64,000 nucleotides of DNA from Paramylibacter kogurei (GTDB taxonomy: Bacteria > Pseudomonadota > Alphaproteobacteria > Rhodobacterales > Rhodobacteraceae), in NCBI RefSeq assembly GCF_002742285.1, contig NZ_MDGM01000001.1, positions 1-64,000 on the forward strand. Direction: 5' to 3'. Positions within the stretch are counted from its first letter, which is position 1, and each line of letters starts with the position of its first letter. The translations under genes were made by a program, and so were the position numbers. A model generated the notes under the pieces. That model ran no database searches and was not told the DNA's origin. It saw only the letters and a program-made list of their open reading frames with translations. Of this stretch, positions 54,570 to 63,092 are shown in pieces.

Positions 54570-55874
54570 TTAGCGACCTATTGATTCATATTCAACAAAT
54601 CCCGCAGAAAATACGTCATCGCGATTATAAATGTTGCGCAGATCGGCCATCTTGGCGGTTTTCATGCTTGTGGCTAATCGGCTCAGGTCAAGTGCGCGAA
54701 ATTCGTTCCATTGGGTCAGGATCACGATCAAATCTGAATCTTTGACGCATTCATAGGCATCCAAGTGCCATTCCACATGGGGCAAAAGCTCTTCGCCTTC
54801 ATTGCGCCCTTGGGGATCAACCACATGCACATTCGCACCACCGCCAACCAAGGCGGGAACAATTGTGAGTGACGGCGCATCGCGCATATCATCGGTATTT
54901 GGTTTAAAGGTCACGCCCATCACCGCGATTTTCTTGTTACGAAAGCTCCCATCACACAAATCACGAATTTTTTCGATCATGCGGCGTTTGATTTCTTCGT
55001 TCACTTTGATCACCGTTTCAGTGATCTGCATTGGCACCGCATATTCTTGGCCGATTCTGGCTAAGGCCTTGGTATCTTTGGGAAAACACGACCCACCGTA
55101 ACCTGGACCCGCATGTAAAAACTTGTTCCCGATACGCCCATCAAGCCCCATGCCATGCGCCACTTTTTTCACATCAGCGCCGGTTTTTTCGCATAATGCC
55201 GCGATTTCGTTGATAAATGTGATTTTCGTGGCCAAAAACGCGTTTGCGGCATATTTGATCATTTCCGCACTTTCTAAATCTGTGCGTAAAATCGGAAAAT
55301 CGCGCAAATATAGCGGGCGATAAATATCAGACATCACACCTGCCGCACGATCAGATTCAACGCCAACAACCACACGATCAGGTTTCATGAAATCCTCGAT
55401 CGCGGCACCCTCGCGCATAAATTCGGGGTTTGACACCACATCAAATTCCAAATCTGGCCGCGTTTCCTTTATCACCTCTTTCACCTTGCGATTGGTGCCA
55501 ACGGGAACTGTGGATTTGGTGACTACCACCAGATAATCCTTGGCAATTTCAGCAATCTCTTTTGCCGCCGCCATCACGTAACTTACATCCGCATGCCCAT
55601 CACCACGACGCGTTGGTGTACCCACAGCGATGAAAACCGCATCAGCATCCAAAACCGCATCTTTCAGTTCTGTGGTGAATTTCAATCGCCCAGATTTAAC
55701 CGAGCGTTCCATAATATCGCGCAGCCCAGGTTCATAAATTACGATATCACCCGCATTCAAACGTTCAATTTTATTTGGATCCTTGTCCACACAAACGACA
55801 TCATGACCAAAATCGGAAAAGCAAACACCGGATACCAACCCCACATATCCCGTGCCAATCATTGCTATTTTCAT
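54570..55874 (-). CDS. ugd: UDP-glucose 6-dehydrogenase
   Basis: 434-aa enzyme oxidising UDP-glucose to UDP-glucuronate. It shows the N-terminal NAD motif GTGYVGLVSGVCFSDFGH, AVGTPTRRGDG, SNPEFMREGAA and the catalytic cysteine in GPGYGGSCFPKDTKAL. It is first in the minus-strand polysaccharide operon and indicates a uronic acid in the product. It is separated from repC by 180 nt that hold a 20-bp palindrome. Confidence 0.96.
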   Translation of the reverse strand: MKIAMIGTGYVGLVSGVCFSDFGHDVVCVDKDPNKIERLNAGDIVIYEPGLRDIMERSVKSGRLKFTTELKDAVLDADAVFIAVGTPTRRGDGHADVSYVMAAAKEIAEIAKDYLVVVTKSTVPVGTNRKVKEVIKETRPDLEFDVVSNPEFMREGAAIEDFMKPDRVVVGVESDRAAGVMSDIYRPLYLRDFPILRTDLESAEMIKYAANAFLATKITFINEIAALCEKTGADVKKVAHGMGLDGRIGNKFLHAGPGYGGSCFPKDTKALARIGQEYAVPMQITETVIKVNEEIKRRMIEKIRDLCDGSFRNKKIAVMGVTFKPNTDDMRDAPSLTIVPALVGGGANVHVVDPQGRNEGEELLPHVEWHLDAYECVKDSDLIVILTQWNEFRALDLSRLATSMKTAKMADLRNIYNRDDVFSAGFVEYESIGR

Positions 55875-56029
55875 TATTCAATTCCTTAAAATATTTAAAT
55901 TCATCGCTCGTTCGCGCGCAGAAAAATTGCGCATAAGAATCCCATATCCCATTGTTAGTTCAAAACCCGACATTTTCCTAAACCAAAAATCACAGAACTT
56001 CTAAACAGTGAGAATTGGCACGGATTGCA

Positions 56030-56049
56030 AAGTTGACAGCTGTCAACTT
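56030..56049. repeat. Palindrome copy 1, downstream of repC (candidate parS)
   Basis: AAGTTGACAGCTGTCAACTT is a perfect 20-bp palindrome just past the repC stop. Its inner 16 bp recur at 57334-57349. Paired palindromes of this type within repABC loci are the usual RepB (ParB) partition sites. Confidence 0.75.
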
Positions 56050-56054
56050 GTTCA

Positions 56055-57287
56055 TCAGGCAACATTTTTATCACCACCATTCAACAAGGCCATAACCATG
56101 GGTCCCGGTGAAAATGCGCCATCTTCGGCTTTTTGGGTAAGAGCACGCAGATATCCACCTGGGCTGTGAATTTCGGTGATTTTTTCTAACATACAGGCCA
56201 AAACAATCGCCGCATTTTCCACACCCATTGCAATTTGTGCTTTGCCCCAAGCATCAGAACTGATCCCCATCATTGATCGAACAAAATGCGCCGTGGCGAC
56301 AAAGTCATACCAATTGTTTACCCCATCTTTGGCGTAGTTCTGAATTTCCCCACATGTTTTTAAAACCAACGGTAGCGGCATTTTAGGTGATTGATCAATT
56401 TGTTCTGCGCCCAGCTCTCGGTATTCTTCAAGGGTTTCAATCCCATCATCAACACCAGCGCCCTTTTCCTTTTCTAAGGAAGGTTCAAAATCATAAGAGT
56501 CTTTATTTGAATTCTGATAGTGACGCTCATTGTCAGCGTCGCTGCCGCTCATTTCTTTTGTTTTTATCTGTGCATCCATACCCAAAAGCTGACCCACGGT
56601 ATCGCACAACAACCTCAGTTTTTTGCGCAGATCGCTCAGTAATTCAAACGGCAGCTTGCGTCGCAAAGCTTTGGCATATTCCTGCGCCGTGGCTTGGATG
56701 CTTTCCCAGTCGTGTTTTGGGCGTTCAGACGCGCCATATTCGGCTAACTTAATCGCATCGCGCAACATCACGCTACATTCATCGCGCAAACGACGGTATG
56801 TTTCGGCGGCCGCGCGGGTTTCGCGGGCGCGATCTGTAATTTCAGACGCACGTACGAGCAGGGGGCGCAGATTAAAGCCAAAAGCACGGATAACCTCGCC
56901 AGAGGCGTCCTTGGCGGCGTATCGCTTGCCGTTGGGGCTGTCATGGCGCAGTATGACCCCAGCGCCTGTCAGCGCCGCTAAATGGCGCCGTAGCGTGCTT
57001 TCTGCCATACCGTGGGCGCGTTCGGACAGCGCTTTGTTGGATGGAAACACCACCAGATTGTCATTATCGGATAAATTGCGCCCCTGATGAAAGCTGAGCA
57101 GGGCGTTCAGAACCGCCATATCCCGATCAGACAGGCCATAAGATAACCGTGCCACGCAAAGTTCACGAAACAATTCCCATTTGTCAAAATGGGCGACATC
57201 GGATTCGCGCGTTGCCAGCATTTGATTTTCGATCAGATCAGCCGATACCGGCCGCTGCCCAAAGGGCGTCGTTGAAATAATCTGCAT
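56055..57287 (-). CDS. repC: RepC replication initiator (repABC family)
   Basis: 410-aa initiator of repABC replicons. The winged-helix N-terminal domain (about residues 40-150) contains LSDRDMAVLNALLSFH, VFPSNKALSERAHGMAESTLRRHLAALTGAGVILRHDSPNGKRY. A low-complexity linker (about 255-285) is encoded by an AT-rich stretch near 56440-56540, the kind of region where repABC origins are placed in rhizobial plasmids. The start ATG 57287 has only a weak ribosome site, typical of repC. It is third in repA-repB-repC. Confidence 0.94.
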   Translation of the reverse strand: MQIISTTPFGQRPVSADLIENQMLATRESDVAHFDKWELFRELCVARLSYGLSDRDMAVLNALLSFHQGRNLSDNDNLVVFPSNKALSERAHGMAESTLRRHLAALTGAGVILRHDSPNGKRYAAKDASGEVIRAFGFNLRPLLVRASEITDRARETRAAAETYRRLRDECSVMLRDAIKLAEYGASERPKHDWESIQATAQEYAKALRRKLPFELLSDLRKKLRLLCDTVGQLLGMDAQIKTKEMSGSDADNERHYQNSNKDSYDFEPSLEKEKGAGVDDGIETLEEYRELGAEQIDQSPKMPLPLVLKTCGEIQNYAKDGVNNWYDFVATAHFVRSMMGISSDAWGKAQIAMGVENAAIVLACMLEKITEIHSPGGYLRALTQKAEDGAFSPGPMVMALLNGGDKNVA

Positions 57288-57333
57288 ATTTTTTCACGAG
57301 ACAAAACTTTTTCGCCCGTCGGAATCGACAGTA

Positions 57334-57349
57334 GTTGACAGCTGTCAAC
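57334..57349. repeat. Palindrome copy 2, repB-repC gap (candidate parS)
   Basis: GTTGACAGCTGTCAAC is a perfect 16-bp palindrome identical to the core of the copy past repC. It contains TTGACA, which is also positioned as the -35 box of the predicted antisense RNA, so RepB binding could affect copy control. Confidence 0.75.
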
Positions 57350-57369
57350 AATTTGCGCTAAGTCGGAGA

Positions 57370-57425
57370 TGCTACAACACCGAATAGGCCTGTTAGGATG
57401 TTACATTCTGATGGGCTTTTTCTTT
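57370..57425 (+). ncRNA. Predicted inc-alpha antisense (counter-transcribed) RNA of repABC
   Basis: Known repABC loci encode a roughly 50-60 nt antisense RNA in the repB-repC gap that limits repC expression. Here TTGACA (57335-57340), a 17-nt spacer and a weak -10-like CTAAGT (57358-57363) predict a start near 57370. A 13-bp stem with a 3-nt loop (57388-57416) and a T-rich tail end it near 57425. Boundaries are inferred. Confidence 0.65.
57388..57425 (+). terminator. Terminator of the predicted inc-alpha RNA
   Basis: Arms GCCTGTTAGGATG and CATTCTGATGGGC pair along all 13 positions with four G-U wobbles around a TTA loop, followed by TTTTTCTTT. The wobbles pair only in plus-strand RNA, so the element is oriented against repC. 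Confidence 0.75.
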
Positions 57426-57474
57426 GGTTTCGTCGAATTCGTGCTCCTGTTTTTTGTTATTGTTAATGCTCGGT

Positions 57475-58488
57475 TTATTCAGCGTCCGCTTTCCAGCGTG
57501 CGTGAATTTCGGAAATATGTTCAACCAACCATTCATCAAAACCGTCGGTTAATTTGTTGTTCATCGTCATGGTCATTTTGCCATTGCCCCAAGATGCCTC
57601 GCCAATTTGCAAACCTTCGGTGGTTTTCAAGGGGGTGCGGGTGCTTGGCTGTTTGCGCGGCTGTTTTGCGCCCTGATCGCGGGTAAGCATTTGAAACAAC
57701 GCATCAAATCGTTTGTCTGACGTTTCCGCACCTGAAAAATTAATTACAGAAATCGCCTCGTTTGCATCATATTCGCGTGCCTCAAAAGCATTGGCGAGCG
57801 AAAGCCAGCGATCGCGGCCAACATTTGGCGCGGCACCAATGCGTTCGATCACCTCGACCGGCAAGCGTTCAACGATGGATAACATCCGTGAAATCACGGT
57901 TTTATCAATATGGAGCGCATCGCACATGGTTTTGCGCGCATAACCACCGTCTTGCATTTGGCGGGCAAAGTTTGCTTTTTCGATAAAGCTGAGATCCTTG
58001 CGCGCCGTGTTTTCCTGACCCTGGGCCATGATCAACGCATCATCATCCAGATCGCGTATCATCGCCTTAACATTCAAGCCAAGATCACGAAGGGCGAGCA
58101 CACGGCGGCGACCATAAACGATTTGATAGCGGTCAGGATCATCTGGGTGAGGGCGCACAAGCACGGGGACCTGTTGGCCATAATCGCGAATAGATTCCAT
58201 CAAGGCATGATGTTCATCTTCGACATAATCAAGGCGATCCTGAACGCCGCCCGCATCAATCAAAAATGGGTCAATATCGCTGACCGATCTGGACTTGAGA
58301 TCAGCAATTGATTGGCTGACCGCGCCAATCGCACCTTTGGTGTATCGCGAACGGGCAGGGGAGGGTGATGCCGACTTTTCAGGCTCTGGCGCATCAACCG
58401 CGATGGTTTCATCTGGCGCGGTGTCCTTTGGCGCCGCTTTTGCGGGCTGGTCGTCCATCAATCCTTGTAACAGATTTTTACGTGCCAT
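57475..58488 (-). CDS. repB: RepB (ParB-like) plasmid partition protein
   Basis: 337-aa ParB-family protein. The N-terminal ParB/Srx domain contains VPVLVRPHPDDPDRYQIVYGRRRVLALRDLG, followed by GQENTARKDLSFIEKANFARQ and a helix-turn-helix (RKTMCDALHIDKTVISRML). It binds centromere-like parS sites and works with RepA. Its start is one base past the repA stop. The paired TTGACAGCTGTCAA palindromes nearby are its likely targets. Confidence 0.95.
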   Translation of the reverse strand: MARKNLLQGLMDDQPAKAAPKDTAPDETIAVDAPEPEKSASPSPARSRYTKGAIGAVSQSIADLKSRSVSDIDPFLIDAGGVQDRLDYVEDEHHALMESIRDYGQQVPVLVRPHPDDPDRYQIVYGRRRVLALRDLGLNVKAMIRDLDDDALIMAQGQENTARKDLSFIEKANFARQMQDGGYARKTMCDALHIDKTVISRMLSIVERLPVEVIERIGAAPNVGRDRWLSLANAFEAREYDANEAISVINFSGAETSDKRFDALFQMLTRDQGAKQPRKQPSTRTPLKTTEGLQIGEASWGNGKMTMTMNNKLTDGFDEWLVEHISEIHARWKADAE

Positions 58489-58489
58489 T

Positions 58490-59668
58490 TTATCGTCCCC
58501 ATGCTTGCTGGATCAAATCCTCGATTTCGCCATTTACGGCGTTCAAACTTTCCATTGCGCGTTCATATGTGGCGCGAGTGAATTGGTTTTTTTCAACCTC
58601 ATAAAGCGTTTGTTTGGTAATCCCCGCATCGGAAATTGCCGTTGATTTCAACACAGTATGGTTCAAAACATGATCGCCAAACATCGAACGCATGAATGAT
58701 ACCATCTGATTTTGCGGCCCATCACCCGGTTCATAGCGTGTCACCACATAGCGCAACCAATCATAGGACATATCGCCCCCTGCATCGGCCACAACGCCAA
58801 GCAAGTTTGATGTCATCAACAAGAACTGGCACATGGACATCACATCCAACATTTGTGGATGCACCGTGACCAACACGGCGGTGGCTGCCGACAGCGCAGA
58901 CATCGTCAAAAAGCCAAGCTGTGGTGGGCAATCAATCACCACCAGATCGTAATCGTCTTGGACGGATGCCAAAACCTCGTCCACGCGGGTGAAAAATAGC
59001 GTGCCATCCTTGCGGGCAAGTGCCGCGGGGGTTTCATGTTCAAATTCCATCAAATCTAAATTGCCCGGAATGATATCCAAATTCGGGAAATAGGTTTTGC
59101 GAATGATTGATTTCAGCGGCACCGGATCATCGTAGCGAATGGCATCGTATAACGTGCCCCCATCCAACAGATCAAATTCGGGCTGAAACCCGTGAAGTGC
59201 GGAAAAACTGGCCTGTGGATCAAGATCAACAGCCAACACGCGATAACCATCAAGCGCGGCCTTTTGTGCCAGATGCGCGGAAGTGGTTGTTTTACCCGAA
59301 CCGCCCTTGAAATTGATGACGGTGATCACCTGAAGATGATCGCCATCGCGCCGCCCTGGCAGATATGTGCCAGGCACCTTTGCACCCTTTTCCAGAAATT
59401 CGCGCAATTCTTGGATGTCTTGGGGGGAATAGTATCGCCGCCCGCCTGTGCGGACCTCTGGGCTTGGCCCTTTGCCGTCCAGATCAAGTTTGCGCAGATA
59501 GGCATCTTTGACACCGATTAATTCGGCGGCCTCGCCGCTGGTGAATTTACGCAATTCTTTGGTGGCATTTGGTGGGAACAATTGTTCGCGATGCGCCTGT
59601 AAGCGTTCAGATAGTTTTTCTGCGTGTTCACCGACCAATACATCGATGCGCGTTTGGCCTTTTGCCAT
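58490..59668 (-). CDS. repA: RepA (ParA-like) plasmid partition ATPase
   Basis: 392-aa ParA-family ATPase. An N-terminal winged/MerR-like helix-turn-helix (about 40-100; FTSGEAAELIGVKDAYLRKLD) precedes the deviant Walker A NFKGGSGKTTTSAHLAQ and the Walker B region DYDLVVIDCPPQLG. It drives segregation and, in repABC systems, represses its own operon with RepB. Start ATG 59668 follows an AGGGAC site. A TTGTTAC-GTAACAA dyad 74 nt upstream may be the autorepression site. Confidence 0.95.
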   Translation of the reverse strand: MAKGQTRIDVLVGEHAEKLSERLQAHREQLFPPNATKELRKFTSGEAAELIGVKDAYLRKLDLDGKGPSPEVRTGGRRYYSPQDIQELREFLEKGAKVPGTYLPGRRDGDHLQVITVINFKGGSGKTTTSAHLAQKAALDGYRVLAVDLDPQASFSALHGFQPEFDLLDGGTLYDAIRYDDPVPLKSIIRKTYFPNLDIIPGNLDLMEFEHETPAALARKDGTLFFTRVDEVLASVQDDYDLVVIDCPPQLGFLTMSALSAATAVLVTVHPQMLDVMSMCQFLLMTSNLLGVVADAGGDMSYDWLRYVVTRYEPGDGPQNQMVSFMRSMFGDHVLNHTVLKSTAISDAGITKQTLYEVEKNQFTRATYERAMESLNAVNGEIEDLIQQAWGR

Positions 59669-60024
59669 TGCACTGTCCCTGCCTGTTATTCCGTAGCTTT
59701 GCGCCTTATGGGAATGAATTACTGCCGTTTTGTCATTGCCGTTGTTACGGTAACAATCGTTTTATTCTTTTATTAGCGTAATTAAATGCAGCGGAAAAGG
59801 GATTCGAGCAAGGGTTTTTTCACCATATCATGTGGTTTGGCCTGAATCTGGCACTATTTTCCCAAAATTTGCGGGATTTAGCGCAAAAACTGCACCCATT
59901 TGCAGCCCTGCCGCACCAAATCTGTGCGAATCGACGCAAGACACTGGCATTTTCGCAAAATCTAAGGCATGGGGAAGTGAGTTAATGTTTTATGAATTCA
60001 GATTGTTAGATACAGGATCGTCTT
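59669..60024. other. Intergenic region between repA and the YjbH gene
   Basis: This 356-bp non-coding stretch must carry the divergent promoters for repABC (minus) and yjbHF (plus). The only strong element I see is the dyad at 59742-59756; the rest is AT-rich with no gene, tRNA or clear terminator. Weak GCGAAA/TTTCGC-like patches near 59870-59960 were not convincing. Confidence 0.6.
59742..59756. promoter_or_regulatory. Dyad upstream of repA (candidate RepA operator)
   Basis: TTGTTAC-G-GTAACAA is a perfect 7-nt inverted repeat around one base, 74-88 nt upstream of the repA start. Position suits an autoregulatory site in a repABC promoter. Confidence 0.5.
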
Positions 60025-62454
60025 TTGCGTTGTTTTATTTCAAAACCTTTTGCCGTGATGTCACATGTTGCGATTTTGATTTCTGCGCTGACAATCGCCA
60101 CAATTGCACAGGCGCAATCCACGGCACCGGTGACATTAAATAATTACGGCAATGCTGGTTTGATCGACATGCCATCGGGGCAATCCATGCCAGAGGGTAC
60201 GCTTTCTGCGACCAGTTCATTATTCAATAAATCACTGCGCAATACCGCAACCTTTCAAATCACACCGCGATTGGCGGGATCGTTTCGATATTCATTCGTG
60301 CCCGATTTTATTCCAGGTGCAGGAAGTTATGTACGCCCCGAATATTATGATCGTAGTTTTGATGTGCGTTATCAACTGATGTTCGAAGGGCGATACCGCC
60401 CGGCAGTTGCGATTGGATTGCAAGATTTCGCAGGGACGGGGATTTATTCTGGTGAATATATTGCAGCGACAAAAACGTTGCGCCCCAATTTGCGTGTAAC
60501 CGCTGGATTGGGCTGGGGGCGGCTTGGCAGTTACAACAGTTTTTCAAATCCTTTTGGCGCGGATACCCGCCCAAGCACGCTTGGCACCGCAGAAATTAAC
60601 GGGCGCCCACAGGCCGATGTTTGGTTTCGTGGCCCCGCCGCCCCATTTGCAGGGGTTGAATGGGCGCCACAATCGGTACGCGGTTTGGTGTTAAAAGCGG
60701 AATATAGTTCCGATGATTACGCAAATGAAAATGCGGCGAATGTTGGGTATTTTGATCACAAAACCCCGTTGAATTTCGCCGCAGAATATCATTTCAAATC
60801 TGGTAGTACATTGGCAATGAATGTGATTGGCGGCACAGAAGTTGGATTGCGATTTTCCACCAGCATCGACCCACGCAAGCCCCGCGTCATAGGACGCGAA
60901 GAAGCACCACTGCCCATACGCGTGCGCCAAGGACAGAGCGATCAACGCCGCGCCATATTTGGTGATGTGATTGACGGGCATTCTGTGCCTTCGGGATATG
61001 TCGGTTCCATCCCCGCCGCCGATATCACCCAATCCCCCAGCGGTGTCCGCATTGCACGTATTCAGGATCAATGCAGCCCAGCAATGGCGCGTGAATTGGA
61101 TGCACAGGCTGGTGTTGTTGATCTGGTCATTTTTGAAAATAACGCCGGCGCTGCGCGGTGCAGTGTAGTGTTACGTGACGCGGGTGCCACATATGTGCAA
61201 GCGCTGAGCAAACCTGCCAATGCGGATGGGGCAAATTATGGTGACGATGCGAACCAAGCGGCGATTGCGCGGCTGAACGCGTTGATGAAAACCGACGGGA
61301 TTGTGGTGGAAGCTTTGGATGTCACCGCAGGGCGTGCGCATTTGCGCATTCGCAACGATCGTTTCGACGCACCCGCACAGGCCATTGGGCGCGCGGCACG
61401 TGCGATGACCCATGTTATGCCCGATAGCGTGTATGCGTTTGATATTACTGTTTTGGAACAAGGGTTGCCTGTTTCCACAACGCGATTGCAACGGCGCGAT
61501 TTGGAACAGTTGCAATTTGATTCCGATGGCGCATGGAAAACATATGTGCGGGCACAGATTGAACCCAGTGATCTGGGGCAGGGGGATCTGACCTTTGCCG
61601 ATGGGTATTATCCAAAACTATCCGCTGGGATCGCACCATATATCGCAACCAGCCTGTTTGACCCTGACAATCCTGTGCGGGTCGATCTGCGTCTGCGTGG
61701 GTTTGCGCATTTGGATATTGCGCCCGGGCTAAGCCTGAATGGGTCGGTGTCCAAACGTATCTATGGCAATATTCATCATGCAACACGTGATTCAGATTCC
61801 GTATTGCCGCGTGTGCGTACCGATTTGAATAAATACCAAGCACAGGGTGATCCCACCATTGATCGTTTGACCGCAGATTACATGTTTAAACTGTCGCCTG
61901 ATATTTACGGGCGCGTCACCGCAGGTATTTTAGAACCGATGTATGGCGGCCTGTCAGCGGAGATTTTGTATAAACCCGTGGCCAGTGATTTCGCCATCGG
62001 TGCCGAGCTGAACTGGGTGAAACAGCGCGATTTCGATCAACTGCTTTCGTTTCGCGATTATGAAACCGTTACGGGGCATGCCTCTGTTTATTGGAACATG
62101 GGCAATGGGTTTTTAGGGCAGGTGGATGTCGGGCGATATTTGGCGCGTGATTGGGGCGGTACGCTTTCGGTTGATCGGGTGTTCAAAAACGGCTGGCGTG
62201 TCGGGGGGTATATGACCCTGACAGATGTGAGCTTTGATGACTTTGGCGAAGGCAGTTTTGACAAAGGGTTGCGGGCAACCATTCCGTTGTCTTGGTTCAC
62301 AGGACAACCCCATCGCAACAAATATAACCTGTTGATTCAGCCCATCGTGCGCGATGGTGGGGCGCGGGTGAACGTGCCAAATCGATTGTATCCAGTTGTC
62401 AGCGGCGTTGATCGCACAGAGCTTCGCAATAGCTGGGGGAGGTTGATGCGATGA
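60025..62454 (+). CDS. YjbH-family (GfcD-like) outer-membrane exopolysaccharide protein
   Basis: 809-aa exported protein with the YjbH N-terminal motif NNYGNAGLIDMPSGQSMPEG and many beta strands, ending with RNSWGRLMR. YjbH/GfcD proteins are predicted outer-membrane barrels linked to group 4 capsule or colanic-like exopolysaccharide. The start is TTG 60025, supported by AGGA 7 nt upstream; ATG 60058 gives a shorter signal peptide (MSHVAILISALTIATIAQAQ) without a ribosome site. It overlaps the YjbF-like gene (ATGA). Confidence 0.86.
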   Translation: MRCFISKPFAVMSHVAILISALTIATIAQAQSTAPVTLNNYGNAGLIDMPSGQSMPEGTLSATSSLFNKSLRNTATFQITPRLAGSFRYSFVPDFIPGAGSYVRPEYYDRSFDVRYQLMFEGRYRPAVAIGLQDFAGTGIYSGEYIAATKTLRPNLRVTAGLGWGRLGSYNSFSNPFGADTRPSTLGTAEINGRPQADVWFRGPAAPFAGVEWAPQSVRGLVLKAEYSSDDYANENAANVGYFDHKTPLNFAAEYHFKSGSTLAMNVIGGTEVGLRFSTSIDPRKPRVIGREEAPLPIRVRQGQSDQRRAIFGDVIDGHSVPSGYVGSIPAADITQSPSGVRIARIQDQCSPAMARELDAQAGVVDLVIFENNAGAARCSVVLRDAGATYVQALSKPANADGANYGDDANQAAIARLNALMKTDGIVVEALDVTAGRAHLRIRNDRFDAPAQAIGRAARAMTHVMPDSVYAFDITVLEQGLPVSTTRLQRRDLEQLQFDSDGAWKTYVRAQIEPSDLGQGDLTFADGYYPKLSAGIAPYIATSLFDPDNPVRVDLRLRGFAHLDIAPGLSLNGSVSKRIYGNIHHATRDSDSVLPRVRTDLNKYQAQGDPTIDRLTADYMFKLSPDIYGRVTAGILEPMYGGLSAEILYKPVASDFAIGAELNWVKQRDFDQLLSFRDYETVTGHASVYWNMGNGFLGQVDVGRYLARDWGGTLSVDRVFKNGWRVGGYMTLTDVSFDDFGEGSFDKGLRATIPLSWFTGQPHRNKYNLLIQPIVRDGGARVNVPNRLYPVVSGVDRTELRNSWGRLMR

Positions 62455-63083
62455 AACCATTGTTGGCCATATTGGGTATTATCTTCATCACCGCATGTTC
62501 AGGCCCAACGGGCGAAAAAATCGCAGAGATTTCCGGTTATGGTGCGCTGCGACCACCGCCGGTTATTTTAACACCTGAAACCATGCAATCCATTGATCAG
62601 TTGGCAGGATCATACCGCGATGTAATCCGCGTGCATCGCCCCAATACCAACGGGCAAACGAATATGGTCGCGATTGCCGATAACGATGGTTATCGCAGCT
62701 ATACCACCACCACACGCCAAACCGTCACGTTGCGCGCTGGGGTGATTGTTCAAACCCAAGGTTTTGGCCAAGATTTGGCAGCGCTCACGCAAAGCGCGTT
62801 TCATTTACAAAGCAATCTTGCCGCCCATACCCGCGTGCATAAATTTCTGAACGGGAATAACGAAATTACAAGTTTGGTATTTCGCTGCACACGTACGCAA
62901 CGCGGCATTGACGAATATGGGGCAGGGGCGCAAAAACAACGATTGTTGGCAATTGATGAAAATTGCCGCAATGAAAATTACAGCTATGACAACCTGTATT
63001 TCATAATCCCCGGCACCAATACCGTGGCGCGATCCAAACAATGGGTATCGCCAGAAATTGAATATCTGCGGATTGGGCGCTGA
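62451..63083 (+). CDS. YjbF-family (GfcB-like) lipoprotein
   Basis: 210-aa lipoprotein with lipobox ITAC and lipidated Cys16 (MKPLLAILGIIFITAC). The rest matches the YjbF/GfcB family (VTLRAGVIVQTQGFGQDL, then FRCTRTQRG). In E. coli the yjbEFGH and gfcABCD operons pair this lipoprotein with YjbH/GfcD for exopolysaccharide export or assembly. The GfcC/YjbG partner is absent here. It converges on the nucleotidyltransferase-fold gene with 9 nt between. Confidence 0.87.
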   Translation: MKPLLAILGIIFITACSGPTGEKIAEISGYGALRPPPVILTPETMQSIDQLAGSYRDVIRVHRPNTNGQTNMVAIADNDGYRSYTTTTRQTVTLRAGVIVQTQGFGQDLAALTQSAFHLQSNLAAHTRVHKFLNGNNEITSLVFRCTRTQRGIDEYGAGAQKQRLLAIDENCRNENYSYDNLYFIIPGTNTVARSKQWVSPEIEYLRIGR

Positions 63084-63092
63084 TCCGTCTGA

